Shown: positions 39,611 through 50,038, counted from the stretch's first letter. The stretch is 64,000 nucleotides of DNA from Betaproteobacteria bacterium HGW-Betaproteobacteria-9 (GCA_002842215.1 PHCC01000002.1:124001-188000), one strand, 5' to 3'. Notes: a model not told the origin generated them from the sequence alone. Made by a program: numbers and translations.

Positions 39611-41143
39611 ATGCAAGAAATCCTGGACCAACTGGAGCAAAAGCGCGCCGCAGCCCGCCTCGGCGGCGGGCAAAAGCGCATCGACGCGCAGCACGCCAAG
39701 GGCAAGCTGACCGCGCGTGAGCGGCTGGAAGTGCTGCTCGACGAGGGCACGTTTGAAGAGTGGGACATGTTCGTCGAGCACCGTTGCACCGACTTCGGCA
39801 TGCAGGACAACAAGATCCCCGGCGACGGTGTGGTCACGGGCTACGGCATGATCAACGGCCGCCTGGTGTTCGTGTTCAGCCAGGACTTCACGGTGTTCGG
39901 TGGCGCGCTCTCCGAAGCACACGCCGAGAAGATCTGCAAGATCATGGACCAGGCCATGAAGGTTGGCGCGCCGGTGATCGGCCTGAACGATTCGGGCGGC
40001 GCGCGCATCCAGGAGGGTGTCGCCTCACTGGGCGGTTACGCCGACGTGTTCCAGCGCAACGTGATGGCCAGTGGCGTGGTGCCGCAAATCAGCATGATCA
40101 TGGGCCCCTCGGCCGGCGGTGCGGTGTATTCGCCCGCCATGACCGACTTCATCTTCATGGTCAAGGATTCGAGCTACATGTTCGTGACCGGGCCCGAGGT
40201 GGTGAAGACCGTGACGCACGAAGAGGTGACATCGGAAGAGCTGGGAGGCGCCGTGACGCACACGACCAAGAGCGGCGTGGCCGACCTCGCGTTCGAGAAC
40301 GACGTGGAGGCGCTGCTGATGCTGCGCAGGCTCTACAACTACCTGCCGCTCAACAACCGCGAGAAAGCGCCCGTGCGCCCCAGCGGCGACCCGATCGACC
40401 GCATGGAGCTGAGTCTGGACACGCTGGTGCCGGACAACCCGAACAAGCCCTACGACATGAAGGAGCTCATCGTCAAGACGGTGGACGACGGCGACTTCTT
40501 TGAGCTACAGCCCGAGTACGCGAAGAACATCCTGATCGGCTTCGCCCGCATGGACGGCCAGACGGTGGGCATCGTGGCCAACCAGCCGCTGGTGCTGGCC
40601 GGTTGCCTGGACATCAAGTCGAGCATCAAGGCCGCGCGCTTTGTGCGTTTCTGTGATGCCTTCAACATCCCGGTGATCACCTTTGTGGACGTTCCTGGTT
40701 TCATGCCCGGTACCAGCCAGGAGTACGGCGGCATCATCAAACACGGCGCGAAACTGCTCTACGCCTACGCCGAGTGCACCGTGCCGAAGATCACCGTGAT
40801 CACCCGCAAGGCCTACGGCGGTGCCTACGACGTGATGGCCTCCAAGCACCTGCGCGGCGACGTGAACTTCGCCTGGCCCAACGCCGAGATCGCGGTGATG
40901 GGCGCCAAGGGCGCGGTGGAGATCATCTTCCGCGAAGAGAAGAAGGACCCGGCCAAGCTGGCCGGGCGCGAGGCCGAATACAAGGCCCGCTTCGCCAACC
41001 CCTTCGTGGCTGGCGCGCGGGGCTTCATCGACGACGTGATCCTGCCGCACGAGACGCGCAAGCGCATCTGCCGCTCGCTGGTGATGCTCAAAGACAAAAA
41101 GATCGAGAACCCGTGGCGCAAGCACGGGAACATTCCGCTGTGA
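39611..41143 (+). CDS. pccB: propionyl-CoA carboxylase beta subunit
   Basis: A 510-residue carboxyltransferase. The first crotonase-like half contains the acyl-CoA site segment [13 protein letters not shown]. The second half contains DVPGFMPG and [11 protein letters not shown]. It transfers carboxyl from biotin to propionyl-CoA. CTGGAGAAAACGC upstream is the ribosome site. A long hairpin-rich gap separates it from pccA. Confidence 0.94.
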   Translation: MQEILDQLEQKRAAARLGGGQKRIDAQHAKGKLTARERLEVLLDEGTFEEWDMFVEHRCTDFGMQDNKIPGDGVVTGYGMINGRLVFVFSQDFTVFGGALSEAHAEKICKIMDQAMKVGAPVIGLNDSGGARIQEGVASLGGYADVFQRNVMASGVVPQISMIMGPSAGGAVYSPAMTDFIFMVKDSSYMFVTGPEVVKTVTHEEVTSEELGGAVTHTTKSGVADLAFENDVEALLMLRRLYNYLPLNNREKAPVRPSGDPIDRMELSLDTLVPDNPNKPYDMKELIVKTVDDGDFFELQPEYAKNILIGFARMDGQTVGIVANQPLVLAGCLDIKSSIKAARFVRFCDAFNIPVITFVDVPGFMPGTSQEYGGIIKHGAKLLYAYAECTVPKITVITRKAYGGAYDVMASKHLRGDVNFAWPNAEIAVMGAKGAVEIIFREEKKDPAKLAGREAEYKARFANPFVAGARGFIDDVILPHETRKRICRSLVMLKDKKIENPWRKHGNIPL

Positions 41144-41466
41144 TGTCTTTTGTGTGTGCCTGGTCCTTCTCTGGCGCTGAATCGGGTGGCGCGGGCGTTT
41201 TGCTCCGTGTCCCCCGCGCTTCGCGCTCCTCCTTTACCTGCGCAAAACGCCCACACCACCCGATTCCGGTTGACTTGGGTTCGGTCCGTACCGCCTGTAC
41301 CTCCTTCGCAGCCTTGGGCGCGGTGGGCCTGTCGCAGCGAAGTCAAGGAGGAGCCGACCTCAGGTCGGCGGGGGACATGAGCGGAGGCAGGCACACCGTG
41401 CCCATGGCGGGCTCAGCACCAACTCGCCGAACAAACAACACACTTGTTCTCGTCTAGGAGACTGAA
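41144..41466. other. 323-bp hairpin-rich gap between pccB and pccA
   Basis: No gene. The region contains the long inverted repeat described below. It also holds the hairpins CCGACC-TCA-GGTCGG and GGCAC-ACC-GTGCC, and a purine-rich GTCTAGGAG ribosome site for pccA at its end. The sequence has the look of a family-specific intergenic repeat rather than a promoter. Confidence 0.6.
41179..41266. repeat. long imperfect inverted repeat between pccB and pccA
   Basis: Two 24-nt arms (41179-41202 and 41243-41266) match at 22 of 24 positions when one is reverse-complemented, with a 40-nt loop. The left arm begins GAATCGGGTGG and ends GGGCGTTTTG. A transcript would fold into a very stable stem. Confidence 0.75.
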
Positions 41467-43515
41467 ATGTTCACGAAAATTCTCATTGCAAACCGTGGCG
41501 AAATTGCCTGCCGCGTCATCGCCACCGCTCAGAAGATGGGCATCGCCACCGTGGCGGTGTATTCCGAGGCCGACAAGGAAGCGCGCCACGTGCAACTGGC
41601 CGACGAGGCTGTGCTGCTCGGCCCGGCGCCCTCTCGCGAGTCCTACCTGGTGGCGGACAAGATCATCGAGGCCGCCAAGAAGACCGGCGCGCAGGCCATC
41701 CACCCCGGCTACGGCTTCCTGTCGGAGAACGAAGCCTTCGCCAAACGCTGTGAAGACGAGGGCATCGCCTTCATCGGCCCGCGCCATTTCTCCATCGCGG
41801 CCATGGGCGACAAGATCGCCTCCAAGAAGCTGGCCAACGAGGCCAAGGTCAACACCATTCCGGGCTGGAACGACGCCATTGAAACCGCCGAGCGCGCCGT
41901 GGAGATCGCCAAGGACATCGGCTACCCGGTCATGATCAAGGCCTCGGCCGGTGGAGGTGGCAAGGGCCTGCGCGTGGCCTTCAACGACAAGGAGGCCTTC
42001 GAGGGCTTCACCTCTTGCCGCAACGAAGCGCGCAACAGCTTCGGTGATGACCGCGTCTTCATCGAAAAATACGTGCTGGAGCCGCGCCACATCGAGATCC
42101 AGGTGCTGGGCGATTCACACGGCAACGTGGTCTACCTGAATGAACGCGAGTGCTCGATCCAGCGTCGCCACCAGAAGGTGATCGAAGAGGCCCCGTCGCC
42201 CTTCATTTCTGACGCCACGCGCAAGGCCATGGGCGAGCAGGCCGTGGCCCTGGCCAAGGCGGTGAAGTACCAGAGCGCGGGCACGGTGGAGTTTGTGGTC
42301 GGCAAGGACCAGGACTTCTATTTCCTGGAGATGAACACCCGCCTGCAGGTGGAGCACCCGGTCACCGAGTGCATCACCGGCGTCGATCTGGTGGAGCTGA
42401 TGATCCGCGTGGCCGCTGGCGAGAAGCTGCCGATCACACAGGACCAGGTGCAGCGCAACGGCTGGGCCATCGAGTGCCGCATCAACGCCGAGGACCCTTT
42501 CCGCAACTTCCTGCCCAGCACGGGCCGCCTGGTGCGCTTTCAGCCGCCAGCGCAGACCATGCACCAGTCCAACACCGCCGATCTGTACGGCGTGCGCGTG
42601 GACACCGGCGTGGTCGATGGCGGCGAGATCCCGATGTTCTACGACTCGATGATCGCCAAGCTCATCGTGCACGGCAAAGACCGCAATGAAGCCATTGCCA
42701 AGATGCGCGAGGCGCTCAACGGCTTCGTGATCCGCGGCATCAGCAGCAACATCCCGTTCCAGGCGGCGCTGCTGGCGCACCCGAAATTCGTCAGCGGTGA
42801 GTTCAACACCGGCTTCATCGCCGAGCACTACGCTCACGGTTTCCGCGCCGAAGACGTACCGCACGACGACGCCGACTTCCTGGTGGCCTTGGCAGCCTTT
42901 GTGCGCCGCAAGTCGCGTGAGCGCGCGGCGGGTCTGACCGGACAGTTGCCGGGCTACGGCGTCAAGGTGGGCCACGATTTCAGCGTGATCACGCTGGGCG
43001 CTGGCGGCGAAAACCGCTACACCGCGGTGCACGTGGACGAGGTGGTGGGGCAGGTCGGCTCGGCGGTGGTCACCGTGGAGGGCAAGCGCTTTGCCATCAG
43101 CAGCCCTTCGCGCCTGAACGACGTCTGCATCACCGGCGCGTGCAACGGCCAGCCCTTCACCGCCCAGGTGGAGCGTGGCACGCTGCGCAACCCGCTGGCC
43201 CTCGTGGTGCAGCACAACGGCACACGCATCGAAACCGTGGTGGTGTCCGCCCGCATGGCCGAGCTGCACAAGCTCATGCCGTTCAAGGCGCCGCCCGACA
43301 TGAGCAAATACGTGCTCTCGCCCATGCCCGGCCTGCTGGTCGACGTGGCGGTGCAGGTGGGCCAGAAAGTCCAGGCCGGCGAGCGCGTGGCCGTGATCGA
43401 GGCCATGAAGATGGAGAACGTGCTGTTCGCTGCGGCCGACGGCGTGGTCTCCAAGGTGCTGGCCGCCAAGGGCGAGTCGCTGGTGGTTGACCAGCCGATC
43501 GTCGAGTTCGGCTGA
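41467..43515 (+). CDS. pccA: propionyl-CoA/acetyl-CoA carboxylase alpha subunit (biotin-containing)
   Basis: A 682-residue biotin carboxylase fused to a biotinyl domain. The biotin carboxylase segment KILIANRGEIACRVI opens it, with ATP-grasp SAGGGGKGLRV and EMNTRLQVEHPVTE. A middle BT domain follows. The biotinylated lysine is K648 in EAMKMEN, 35 residues from the C-terminus as usual. With PccB it makes methylmalonyl-CoA. Confidence 0.94.
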   Translation: MFTKILIANRGEIACRVIATAQKMGIATVAVYSEADKEARHVQLADEAVLLGPAPSRESYLVADKIIEAAKKTGAQAIHPGYGFLSENEAFAKRCEDEGIAFIGPRHFSIAAMGDKIASKKLANEAKVNTIPGWNDAIETAERAVEIAKDIGYPVMIKASAGGGGKGLRVAFNDKEAFEGFTSCRNEARNSFGDDRVFIEKYVLEPRHIEIQVLGDSHGNVVYLNERECSIQRRHQKVIEEAPSPFISDATRKAMGEQAVALAKAVKYQSAGTVEFVVGKDQDFYFLEMNTRLQVEHPVTECITGVDLVELMIRVAAGEKLPITQDQVQRNGWAIECRINAEDPFRNFLPSTGRLVRFQPPAQTMHQSNTADLYGVRVDTGVVDGGEIPMFYDSMIAKLIVHGKDRNEAIAKMREALNGFVIRGISSNIPFQAALLAHPKFVSGEFNTGFIAEHYAHGFRAEDVPHDDADFLVALAAFVRRKSRERAAGLTGQLPGYGVKVGHDFSVITLGAGGENRYTAVHVDEVVGQVGSAVVTVEGKRFAISSPSRLNDVCITGACNGQPFTAQVERGTLRNPLALVVQHNGTRIETVVVSARMAELHKLMPFKAPPDMSKYVLSPMPGLLVDVAVQVGQKVQAGERVAVIEAMKMENVLFAAADGVVSKVLAAKGESLVVDQPIVEFG

Positions 43516-43598
43516 TCCCGGTCGGTCGCAATGGAACAGAGACAAGCCTGACGGAAATGGGATACCCTCTAAATCCCGTTGACTTCAAGGGGTGTCGC

Positions 43599-44189
43599 AT
43601 GGACCATGGTCTGGCTTTCGCTCTGGGCTGTCTGCGCAATCCGCGGCGTGTGGGCGCCATCGCCCCCGCGTCCCGGGCATTGGCCCAGGCGGTCTGCGAC
43701 GAGGCGCTGCGCGCTACACCCAGGGTGCTGATCGAGGTGGGCGCAGGCACCGGGGCTATTACGCGCAGGCTGGCGACCGCCGCGCGGGCGCTGGACCGAT
43801 TTGTGGTCTACGAACTCGACCCCGATTTCGCCGGCCTGCTGCGCATCGCTTTTCCCGAGATCGAGGTGCTCAACCACTGCGCCTCCCGCGTCGACCGGCT
43901 GGCCATCGGGGCCGACACGCCGGTGACGCTGGTGTCGTCGCTGCCCCTGCTGTCGATGCCCGCGCACGAGGCGCGCCTGTGCATCGACGCCATGCTGGCG
44001 CTGGTCTCGCGCCAGCCACATTCCCGCCTGGTCCAGTACACCTATGCATCGCCGCACCTGCGCCCGTTTGACGGCATTCCGCCCGGCTGGCGCTGGCGGC
44101 GCGCGGCCTCGGTCTGGGCCAACCTGCCGCCGGCCACCGTCTGGACGCTGGAGCAGGTCCCCCATTCACTCAACAACGGCATTCACTGA
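43599..44189 (+). CDS. class I SAM-dependent methyltransferase-like protein
   Basis: A 196-residue protein with the SAM motif LIEVGAGTGAITRRL at residues about 44-58 and an acidic YELDPDFAGLL after it. The opening NPRRVGAIAPASRALA resembles phospholipid N-methyltransferase (PmtA)-like proteins. The ATG at 43599 follows the first conserved residues; no strong ribosome site is evident. The substrate is unknown. It sits 83 bases after pccA and 3 bases before the VOC gene. Confidence 0.75.
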   Translation: MDHGLAFALGCLRNPRRVGAIAPASRALAQAVCDEALRATPRVLIEVGAGTGAITRRLATAARALDRFVVYELDPDFAGLLRIAFPEIEVLNHCASRVDRLAIGADTPVTLVSSLPLLSMPAHEARLCIDAMLALVSRQPHSRLVQYTYASPHLRPFDGIPPGWRWRRAASVWANLPPATVWTLEQVPHSLNNGIH

Positions 44190-44192
44190 TTC

Positions 44193-44681
44193 ATGAACAC
44201 AAAAGAACGTCCCTTCAAGGTGCTGGGCGTCCAGCAGATCGCCATCGGCGGGCCCGACAAGCAACGCTTGCAAAAACTCTGGGTCGACATGCTCGGGCTG
44301 GAGGTCACCGGAACGTTCAAAAGCGAGCGCGAGAACGTGGATGAAGACATCTGCGCCATCGGCAGCGGTCCGTTCAAGGTCGAGGTCGATCTCATGCAAC
44401 CGATGGACCCCGAGAAGAAGCCCGCGGTGCACGCCACGCCGCTGAACCACATCGGCCTGTGGATCGATAACCTGCCACTGGCGGTGCAGTGGCTGACCGC
44501 CAACGGCGTGCGTTTTGCGCCCGGTGGCATCCGCAAGGGTGCGGCGGGTTTCGACATCACCTTTCTGCACCCGAAAGCAAACGACGAGTTCCCGATCGCG
44601 GGTGAGGGCGTGCTGATCGAACTGGTGCAGGCGCCGCCCGAGGTGGTCAGTGCTTTTGAGAGGTTGGCGGGAGCGACCTGA
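44193..44681 (+). CDS. VOC (glyoxalase-fold) protein, possible methylmalonyl-CoA epimerase
   Basis: A 162-residue vicinal-oxygen-chelate protein. The second metal histidine is in LNHIGLWID and the C-terminal glutamate in VLIELVQAP. The usual first histidine of epimerases is replaced by glutamine in GVQQIAIG. The locus otherwise encodes carboxylase and mutase but no epimerase, so this could be that missing enzyme. A lactoylglutathione lyase or other lyase is equally possible on sequence. Confidence 0.75.
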   Translation: MNTKERPFKVLGVQQIAIGGPDKQRLQKLWVDMLGLEVTGTFKSERENVDEDICAIGSGPFKVEVDLMQPMDPEKKPAVHATPLNHIGLWIDNLPLAVQWLTANGVRFAPGGIRKGAAGFDITFLHPKANDEFPIAGEGVLIELVQAPPEVVSAFERLAGAT

Positions 44682-44704
44682 TGGTTTGACGGACCGAGGA
44701 GATA

Positions 44705-44741
44705 GGCCCTGCAGGTGTTCGAACCTGCAGGGCTTTTTTTT
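44705..44741 (+). terminator. Rho-independent terminator after the VOC gene
   Basis: A perfect stem GCCCTGCAGGT / ACCTGCAGGGC with a short loop and eight T's ends the propionyl-CoA/methyltransferase/VOC unit. Confidence 0.95.
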
Positions 44742-44903
44742 GCATGGTGCGGGATGCAAACCACGGAGCAGGGTGGTTTTCCACCGTTTGTTCGGTGCAT
44801 CCACGGGTTGGATGGCCGATACCCTTGGAACATCAAAAGTTCGCCAGAAGAACCGCTTGTCCGGTTGTCTCAGGGGCTGGATTTCATCAATGAGGGACTT
44901 TTC

Positions 44904-45242
44904 ATGCGCTCGATGCAGTCACCATCGCCCGTCGGTGCGGAGCCACCCGCTGCCATGCCTTTGTTGGCACAAGGTGACGCCCGCTGGGCACAGCGACAGC
45001 CCCAATGGCGTGAACGCGAGCTGGCGCTGCCGTGGCCGCGGGAACTGCTGGAAACCTTCTCCTTGCGCATGTCCAGCCACGGCATGTGTGTCAGCCGTGC
45101 GCTGATGCTGTGCGACCGGCGCTATGCACTGGAACAGCTCGCCCATGCCCACAACCTGGCCGACGACACGCTTCAGCTGATGGCGGAGCAGCTCTTTCGG
45201 CACTTTGAGACCCGGCAGTCCGGTATTCCTGCCCGGCACTGA
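44904..45242 (+). CDS. hypothetical protein
   Basis: A 112-residue protein with no family that I recognise. The N-terminal 25 residues are Pro/Ala/Ser-rich; the remainder is predicted helical ([17 protein letters not shown] and later [20 protein letters not shown]). It starts at an ATG preceded by TGAGGGA; longer in-frame starts reaching 44715 would overlap the terminator. It lies 98 bases before the chemoreceptor gene in the same direction, so it may be co-expressed with it. Confidence 0.55.
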   Translation: MRSMQSPSPVGAEPPAAMPLLAQGDARWAQRQPQWRERELALPWPRELLETFSLRMSSHGMCVSRALMLCDRRYALEQLAHAHNLADDTLQLMAEQLFRHFETRQSGIPARH

Positions 45243-45340
45243 TGTTCCATATGGCGGCTCCGGTGGCCGAAAAAGTTCAAGCCCCGGGGAAACGGACCGA
45301 TAAACCTTCAGAGTTCCATCGAATCAGGAGACCTTCGCGC

Positions 45341-47656
45341 ATGTTCCGCTTTTCACCCTTAGCGCCAGGCATCTGGCTGATGCGCCGCCTCCGGTTGCCC
45401 ACCAAGCTGGGCGTCTTGTCGTCGGTGCTGGTGCTGCCCCTGCTGGTCATCTGCGTCTTGCTGGTTCAGCGACTGGGTGAGGACATCCGCCTTGCCGAAA
45501 ACGAAGCCGACGGTGTGCGGGTGATCTCGCTCATGGCCGATGTGGTGCAGTCCGTGCAGACCCATCGGGGGCAGACGAACATGCTGCTGTCGGGCAACAC
45601 CGCTGTGCGCGGCGCACTCGACAAGACCCGCGGCGAACTGACCCGGTCACTCGCCGCTACACGGGTGCTGGTGGACGAGCTGCCCCGGATGGGGCTTGAA
45701 CGCGAATGGCAGGACCTCCAGACGCGCATCGAGAAGCTGCCATCGATCGAAAGTGGTGCCCCGGTCGATGCGTTCGCCCAGCACACCGCCGTGGTGAGCG
45801 AGCTGCGGCGGCTGATTTACACCACGGGTGAACGGTCACAGCTGCTGTTCGATCCGGAGGCGGCCACCTATTTCCTCATGGACATGGTGGTCTCTCGCAC
45901 CATTGGCTGGAGCGAAGCCGTTGCTCGCCTGCGCGGCCTGGGGGCGGGGCAGCTCAGTCTGTCCGAACCACAGGCCGAAGCGATGAGTGGCCTGCGCCTG
46001 CAGCTTGACATGCTCAGCGCCGAAACGCAGGACATCCGTTTTTCCATGGGCTTCGCTGCCCGCCACGATCAGAACGATCTGCAAGGTGAGGCCGCACTGG
46101 CTTCGACGGAGGCCTTTGTACAGACCGCGCGCCAGGCGTTCGACACGGCCGGCACCGTCAGCAGCCAGGCCTACTTCGATGCGGGTACGCAGACCATTGC
46201 GGCGATCCGCACGCACCAGACCGCCGTGCTGCAAAGGCTGGATGCGCTGCTGCACGAACGCACCGGCACCTTGCAACGGCAGCGCCAGATCGCGGTGGGT
46301 TCTGCGCTGTTCGGTCTGGGCTTGCTGCTCTTCCTGCTGCTGTCGTTCTACCGCAGCTTCGTGATCGATTTTCGCGATGTGTTGGCCGTGATGAAGCAGA
46401 CGGCCGCCGGCAACCTGCAGGCGCGCGTGAAGATCCGGGGGAACGACGAGCTGTCCGATCTGGCCCGTCTGCTGGAAGGCATGACCCGCAACCTGTCGTC
46501 GATGGTGGCGGAGGTGCGCAGCAACTCGGCGCTGGTGGCGCACGCGGGCAAGAGCCTGGCGCTGGGGAACCGCGACCTGGCGGACCGCACCGAACAACAG
46601 GCTGCCAACCTGGAAGAGACGGCCGCGAGCGTGCAGCAGCTCTCCAGCACCGTGCACCAGAACGCGGAGACGGCCAGCGACTCCGACTCGCAGGCGGCAC
46701 GGGTGCGCGATGTGGCCGAATCCGGTGCGCAGTCCATGGGGCGGGCGGTGGAATCGGTCGAGACCATCCAGAAAAGCGCTCAACAGATGAACGAGATCAT
46801 CGGCGTGATCGACAGCCTGGCGTTCCAGACCAACATCCTGGCCCTGAACGCCGCGGTGGAGGCGGCACGGGCCGGCGAGCAGGGGCGCGGATTTGCGGTG
46901 GTGGCGAGCGAGGTGCGCATGCTGGCCCAGCGTTCGGCGGCCTCGGCCAAGGAGATCCGGCAGCTGATTGAAGCGTCGGCCACCCAGGTGGCGGCGAGCG
47001 TGAAGCAGATCCGCGCGGCGGGCGGCAACATGACCGAGATCGTCAATGGCGTGCGCGGCGTGGCGGCCAACATGTCGCTCATTTCGGCCGCCAGTGCCGA
47101 GCAGAGCACCGGTCTGATCCAGGTGTCATCGGCGGTGAGCCAGCTCGACGAGATCACGCAGCGCAACGCCCAGATGGTGGAGCGCGCCGTGGTCCAGGCG
47201 AACCAGCTGGAGGACCGCGCGGCCAATCTGTCCCGGGCCGTGTCGTCCTTCATGTTGCAGCAGGGCACCGCCGAAGAAGCGATGACCCTGGTTGATCAGG
47301 CGCTGGACTTCCGTGGAACCACCGGGCGTGACGCCTTCCTGCGCGGACTGAGCGCGCCAGACGGCCCGTTCTTTGATCGGGACATGTATATCTTTGTGCT
47401 TGACCGTCAGGGTGTCTATCTGGCGTTTGGCGGCAAACCGGAAAAAGTGGGCTCCCGGGTACAGGACATCGCCGGCATCGACGGCCAGGCGCTGCTGGAG
47501 AGCATCGTGGCACAGGCGGAACAGGAGGCTGGCTGGGTCGAGTACGACATCGTCAACCCGCAGAGTGGTGCGATCCAGACCAAGATGTCGTATGTCACCC
47601 GGGTGGACGACCTGTACCTGGGCTGTGGCGTCTACAAGTCGTTGAGCCTTCAGTAA
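45341..47656 (+). CDS. methyl-accepting chemotaxis protein with C-terminal Cache-like domain
   Basis: A 771-residue receptor. The first membrane span is at about residues 17-40, a periplasmic helical region follows, then a second span at about 325-345, HAMP, and the MCP signalling domain whose hairpin tip reads [37 protein letters not shown], cited here only by its family. A single Cache_2-like domain ([20 protein letters not shown], then [19 protein letters not shown]) follows the signalling hairpin, so it lies in the cytoplasm. CAGGAGACC precedes the ATG. It senses an unknown ligand, possibly cytoplasmic. Confidence 0.9.
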   Translation: MFRFSPLAPGIWLMRRLRLPTKLGVLSSVLVLPLLVICVLLVQRLGEDIRLAENEADGVRVISLMADVVQSVQTHRGQTNMLLSGNTAVRGALDKTRGELTRSLAATRVLVDELPRMGLEREWQDLQTRIEKLPSIESGAPVDAFAQHTAVVSELRRLIYTTGERSQLLFDPEAATYFLMDMVVSRTIGWSEAVARLRGLGAGQLSLSEPQAEAMSGLRLQLDMLSAETQDIRFSMGFAARHDQNDLQGEAALASTEAFVQTARQAFDTAGTVSSQAYFDAGTQTIAAIRTHQTAVLQRLDALLHERTGTLQRQRQIAVGSALFGLGLLLFLLLSFYRSFVIDFRDVLAVMKQTAAGNLQARVKIRGNDELSDLARLLEGMTRNLSSMVAEVRSNSALVAHAGKSLALGNRDLADRTEQQAANLEETAASVQQLSSTVHQNAETASDSDSQAARVRDVAESGAQSMGRAVESVETIQKSAQQMNEIIGVIDSLAFQTNILALNAAVEAARAGEQGRGFAVVASEVRMLAQRSAASAKEIRQLIEASATQVAASVKQIRAAGGNMTEIVNGVRGVAANMSLISAASAEQSTGLIQVSSAVSQLDEITQRNAQMVERAVVQANQLEDRAANLSRAVSSFMLQQGTAEEAMTLVDQALDFRGTTGRDAFLRGLSAPDGPFFDRDMYIFVLDRQGVYLAFGGKPEKVGSRVQDIAGIDGQALLESIVAQAEQEAGWVEYDIVNPQSGAIQTKMSYVTRVDDLYLGCGVYKSLSLQ

Positions 47657-47680
47657 ACGATGCCCCGGCGGGTGTGACGC

Positions 47681-48343
47681 TCAAGCGCCGCTGGCCTGGC
47701 GTTTGGCCCGCGCACGCTCCAGCGCCGCTTCAATGACGGCGCGCTTCTTGTCCAGCACGGCCGGATCGGTGTGCTGCGAGTGGGCCTCCAGATCGGCGAA
47801 TTTCATGCGGGCCTTGGCTTCGAGCACCCGATCGTGTTCCACCTGCTCGCGGGCCAGCCGCAGCTTGCGTTCGTCGTAGCGCTGGCGGGCCCGGGCGGCT
47901 TGTTCGACGGTCCAGGCCTGCCAGCCGGTGCGCTCGCCACTGACGATCTCCAGCGAGATGCAGTCCACCGGACACACCGGCAGGCAGAGTTCACAACCCG
48001 TGCAGAAGGGCTCGATCACGGTGTGCATGCGCTTGTTGCTGCCGACGATGGCATCGGTCGGACAGACCTTGATGCACAGGGTGCAGCCGATGCACCAGTC
48101 TTCGTCGATCACCGCGAGGGTCAGTGGTCCTTCGATCCCGTTGCTCGGGTTCAGCGGTGATGTGCTTCGGCCGGTGAGGCTGGCCAGTCGTTCGATGCCT
48201 TCTGTGCCGCCGGGCGGGCACTGGTTGATGCCGGCTTCCCCTGAGGCAACCGCTTCGGCGTAACTGGCACAGTCCGGGTAGCCGCAGCGGGTGCACTGGG
48301 TCTGGGGCAAGACGGCATCGATGCGCCGGGCAAGATCGTTCAT
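47681..48343 (-). CDS. RnfB-like electron transport ferredoxin, soluble form
   Basis: A 220-residue protein. An N-terminal cluster motif CTRCGYPDC with a later CPPGG is followed by two 4Fe-4S motifs [12 protein letters not shown] and [15 protein letters not shown]. It then has a basic/acidic helical tail. It lacks the N-terminal membrane helix of RnfB and no other rnf genes flank it. The start at 48343 is preferred over a longer in-frame start. Confidence 0.85.
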   Translation of the reverse strand: MNDLARRIDAVLPQTQCTRCGYPDCASYAEAVASGEAGINQCPPGGTEGIERLASLTGRSTSPLNPSNGIEGPLTLAVIDEDWCIGCTLCIKVCPTDAIVGSNKRMHTVIEPFCTGCELCLPVCPVDCISLEIVSGERTGWQAWTVEQAARARQRYDERKLRLAREQVEHDRVLEAKARMKFADLEAHSQHTDPAVLDKKRAVIEAALERARAKRQASGA

Positions 48344-48389
48344 GTCGCCAATATACCGGGGAGCAGGGCGCTCCCCGGCCCGCACGCGA

Positions 48390-49865
48390 TCAAGCGGAGC
48401 GGGGAGGGGTCTTGCGTTTGGCGGCGGCGACCGGGGCCTTGGTCGCGGGCTTGGCCACGGCTTTGACCGGCGATGCCTTGGCGACGGGCGCTGCCACCTT
48501 GTTCACCGCCTTGGCTTGGGCCGGTTGGGCGGCGCGCACGGCGGGTTTGGCCACAACAGCGGGCGCGGTCGGCGCGACAGCAGCGGTTGCCTGCGCCGGT
48601 TTGGGCTGGTGGGACAGGATGAAGGTCTTCACCACCGGGTACACCATGTCGCGCCAGCGCCGGCCGCTGAAGATGCCGTAGTGACCCGCACCTTTGGCCT
48701 CGTAGTGCATCTGGTGCGTCTTGGGAATGCTGGTGCACAGGTCGTGGGCGGCGGCCGTCTGGCCCGAGCCGGAGATGTCGTCGAGCTCACCTTCGATCGT
48801 GAGCAGGCCGGTGGCCTTGATGTCCTCTGGGCGCACGCGCTCAATCTTGCCCTTCACGGATTTCACATCCCAGGTGCCGTTGACCAGCTTGAAGTCCTGG
48901 AACACCGTCTGGATGGTTTCCAGGTAATAGTCCGCATCCATGTCGAGCACGGCGTTGTACTCGTCGTAGAACTGGCGGTGGTTTTCGGCGCTCTCGTTGT
49001 CGCCCTTGATCAGGTCTTTGAAATAGTCGTAGTGGCTGGTGGCATGGCGGTCGGGGTTCATGGCCACGAAACCGGTGTGCTGCAGGAAGCCGGGGTAGAC
49101 ACGGCGGCCAGCGCCCGGGAAGCTGCTCGGCACGCGGTAGATCACGTTGTTTTCGAACCAGCTGTGGCTGCGCTGCGTGGCCAGGTTGTTGACGGCCGTG
49201 GGCGACTTGCTGGCGTCGATGGGGCCGCCCATCATGGTCATGGACAACGGTGTCATTTCCCCGCGGCTGGCCATCAGCGAAACAGCGGCCAGCACCGGCA
49301 CGGTGGGCTGACACACGCTCATGACGTGGCAGTTGCCGTAGCCTTTTTGCAGGTACTGGATGAATTCCTGCACGTAGTTGATGTAGTCGTCGAGGTGAAA
49401 CTCGCCTTCGGACATGGGCACCAGGCGGGCGTTTTTCCAGTCGGTGATATAGACCTTGTGGTCCTTGAGCATGGTGCGCACGGTGTCGCGCAGCAGTGTG
49501 GCGTAGTGGCCGGACAGCGGTGCCACCACCAGCACGACAGGCTGGCCCTTCAGCTTCTCCAAGGTGGCGGTGTCGTCAGAGAAACGCTTGAAGCGGCGCA
49601 GTTCACAGAACGGTTTGTCAAGCTCCACGCGCTCGTGGATCGCCACATCCACGCCATCCACATCCACCGTGTGAATGCCGAAAACGGGCTTTTCGTAATC
49701 TTTGCCCAGCCGGTGCATCAGGTCGTAGCCGGCCGACACGCGTTGTGCCATGGGCAACTGGGCCAGCGGCAGAGCGGGGTTGTTGTAGAGCCTGGAAGCC
49801 ACTTCGGCCAGGTCAGCGAACGGCTCCATGATGGAGCGCTGGGTTTCGTAAATCTGGTAGAGCAT
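48390..49865 (-). CDS. phaZ: intracellular poly(3-hydroxybutyrate) depolymerase
   Basis: A 491-residue PhaZ-type depolymerase. The nucleophile is cysteine C185 in [10 protein letters not shown], as in Cupriavidus PhaZ1. Residues 424-491 form an Ala/Lys/Pro-rich tail with repeated AKPA/VAK units like histone H1-type tails; such tails elsewhere bind DNA or PHB-granule surfaces. It mobilises stored PHB. The ATG at 49865 follows the operator-bearing leader. Confidence 0.9.
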   Translation of the reverse strand: MLYQIYETQRSIMEPFADLAEVASRLYNNPALPLAQLPMAQRVSAGYDLMHRLGKDYEKPVFGIHTVDVDGVDVAIHERVELDKPFCELRRFKRFSDDTATLEKLKGQPVVLVVAPLSGHYATLLRDTVRTMLKDHKVYITDWKNARLVPMSEGEFHLDDYINYVQEFIQYLQKGYGNCHVMSVCQPTVPVLAAVSLMASRGEMTPLSMTMMGGPIDASKSPTAVNNLATQRSHSWFENNVIYRVPSSFPGAGRRVYPGFLQHTGFVAMNPDRHATSHYDYFKDLIKGDNESAENHRQFYDEYNAVLDMDADYYLETIQTVFQDFKLVNGTWDVKSVKGKIERVRPEDIKATGLLTIEGELDDISGSGQTAAAHDLCTSIPKTHQMHYEAKGAGHYGIFSGRRWRDMVYPVVKTFILSHQPKPAQATAAVAPTAPAVVAKPAVRAAQPAQAKAVNKVAAPVAKASPVKAVAKPATKAPVAAAKRKTPPRSA

Positions 49866-49880
49866 GGGACTGGTTTTTCC

Positions 49881-49903
49881 GTTATGTTGCAGTGCAATAT
49901 AAC
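49881..49903. promoter_or_regulatory. 23-bp near-perfect palindrome upstream of phaZ
   Basis: Arms GTTATGTTGCA and TGCAATATAAC around one central G agree at 10 of 11 positions. It is 16-38 bases before the phaZ start. The inner TTGCA-G-TGCAA core resembles sites reported for the PHB-responsive regulator PhaR, but that link is inference. Confidence 0.65.
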
Positions 49904-50038
49904 AGTATGCGGTCGGTCGCGTGAGAGTGAAAACACCTAAATTCACGGGCAGGTTGTCACCTTCGTGAAAGAATCCGTAGTGAGCTTTCCGGCTGTTGTG
50001 GCCTCGATCCACCGCCGATCCACGAACCCTTCCCCTTC

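Noticed and set aside
44742..44800. GGGATGCAAACCACGG resembling part of a GEMM cyclic-di-GMP riboswitch
   Set aside because: Only one half of the conserved core is matched, and the upstream half would fall in the terminator. I could not build the paired stems.
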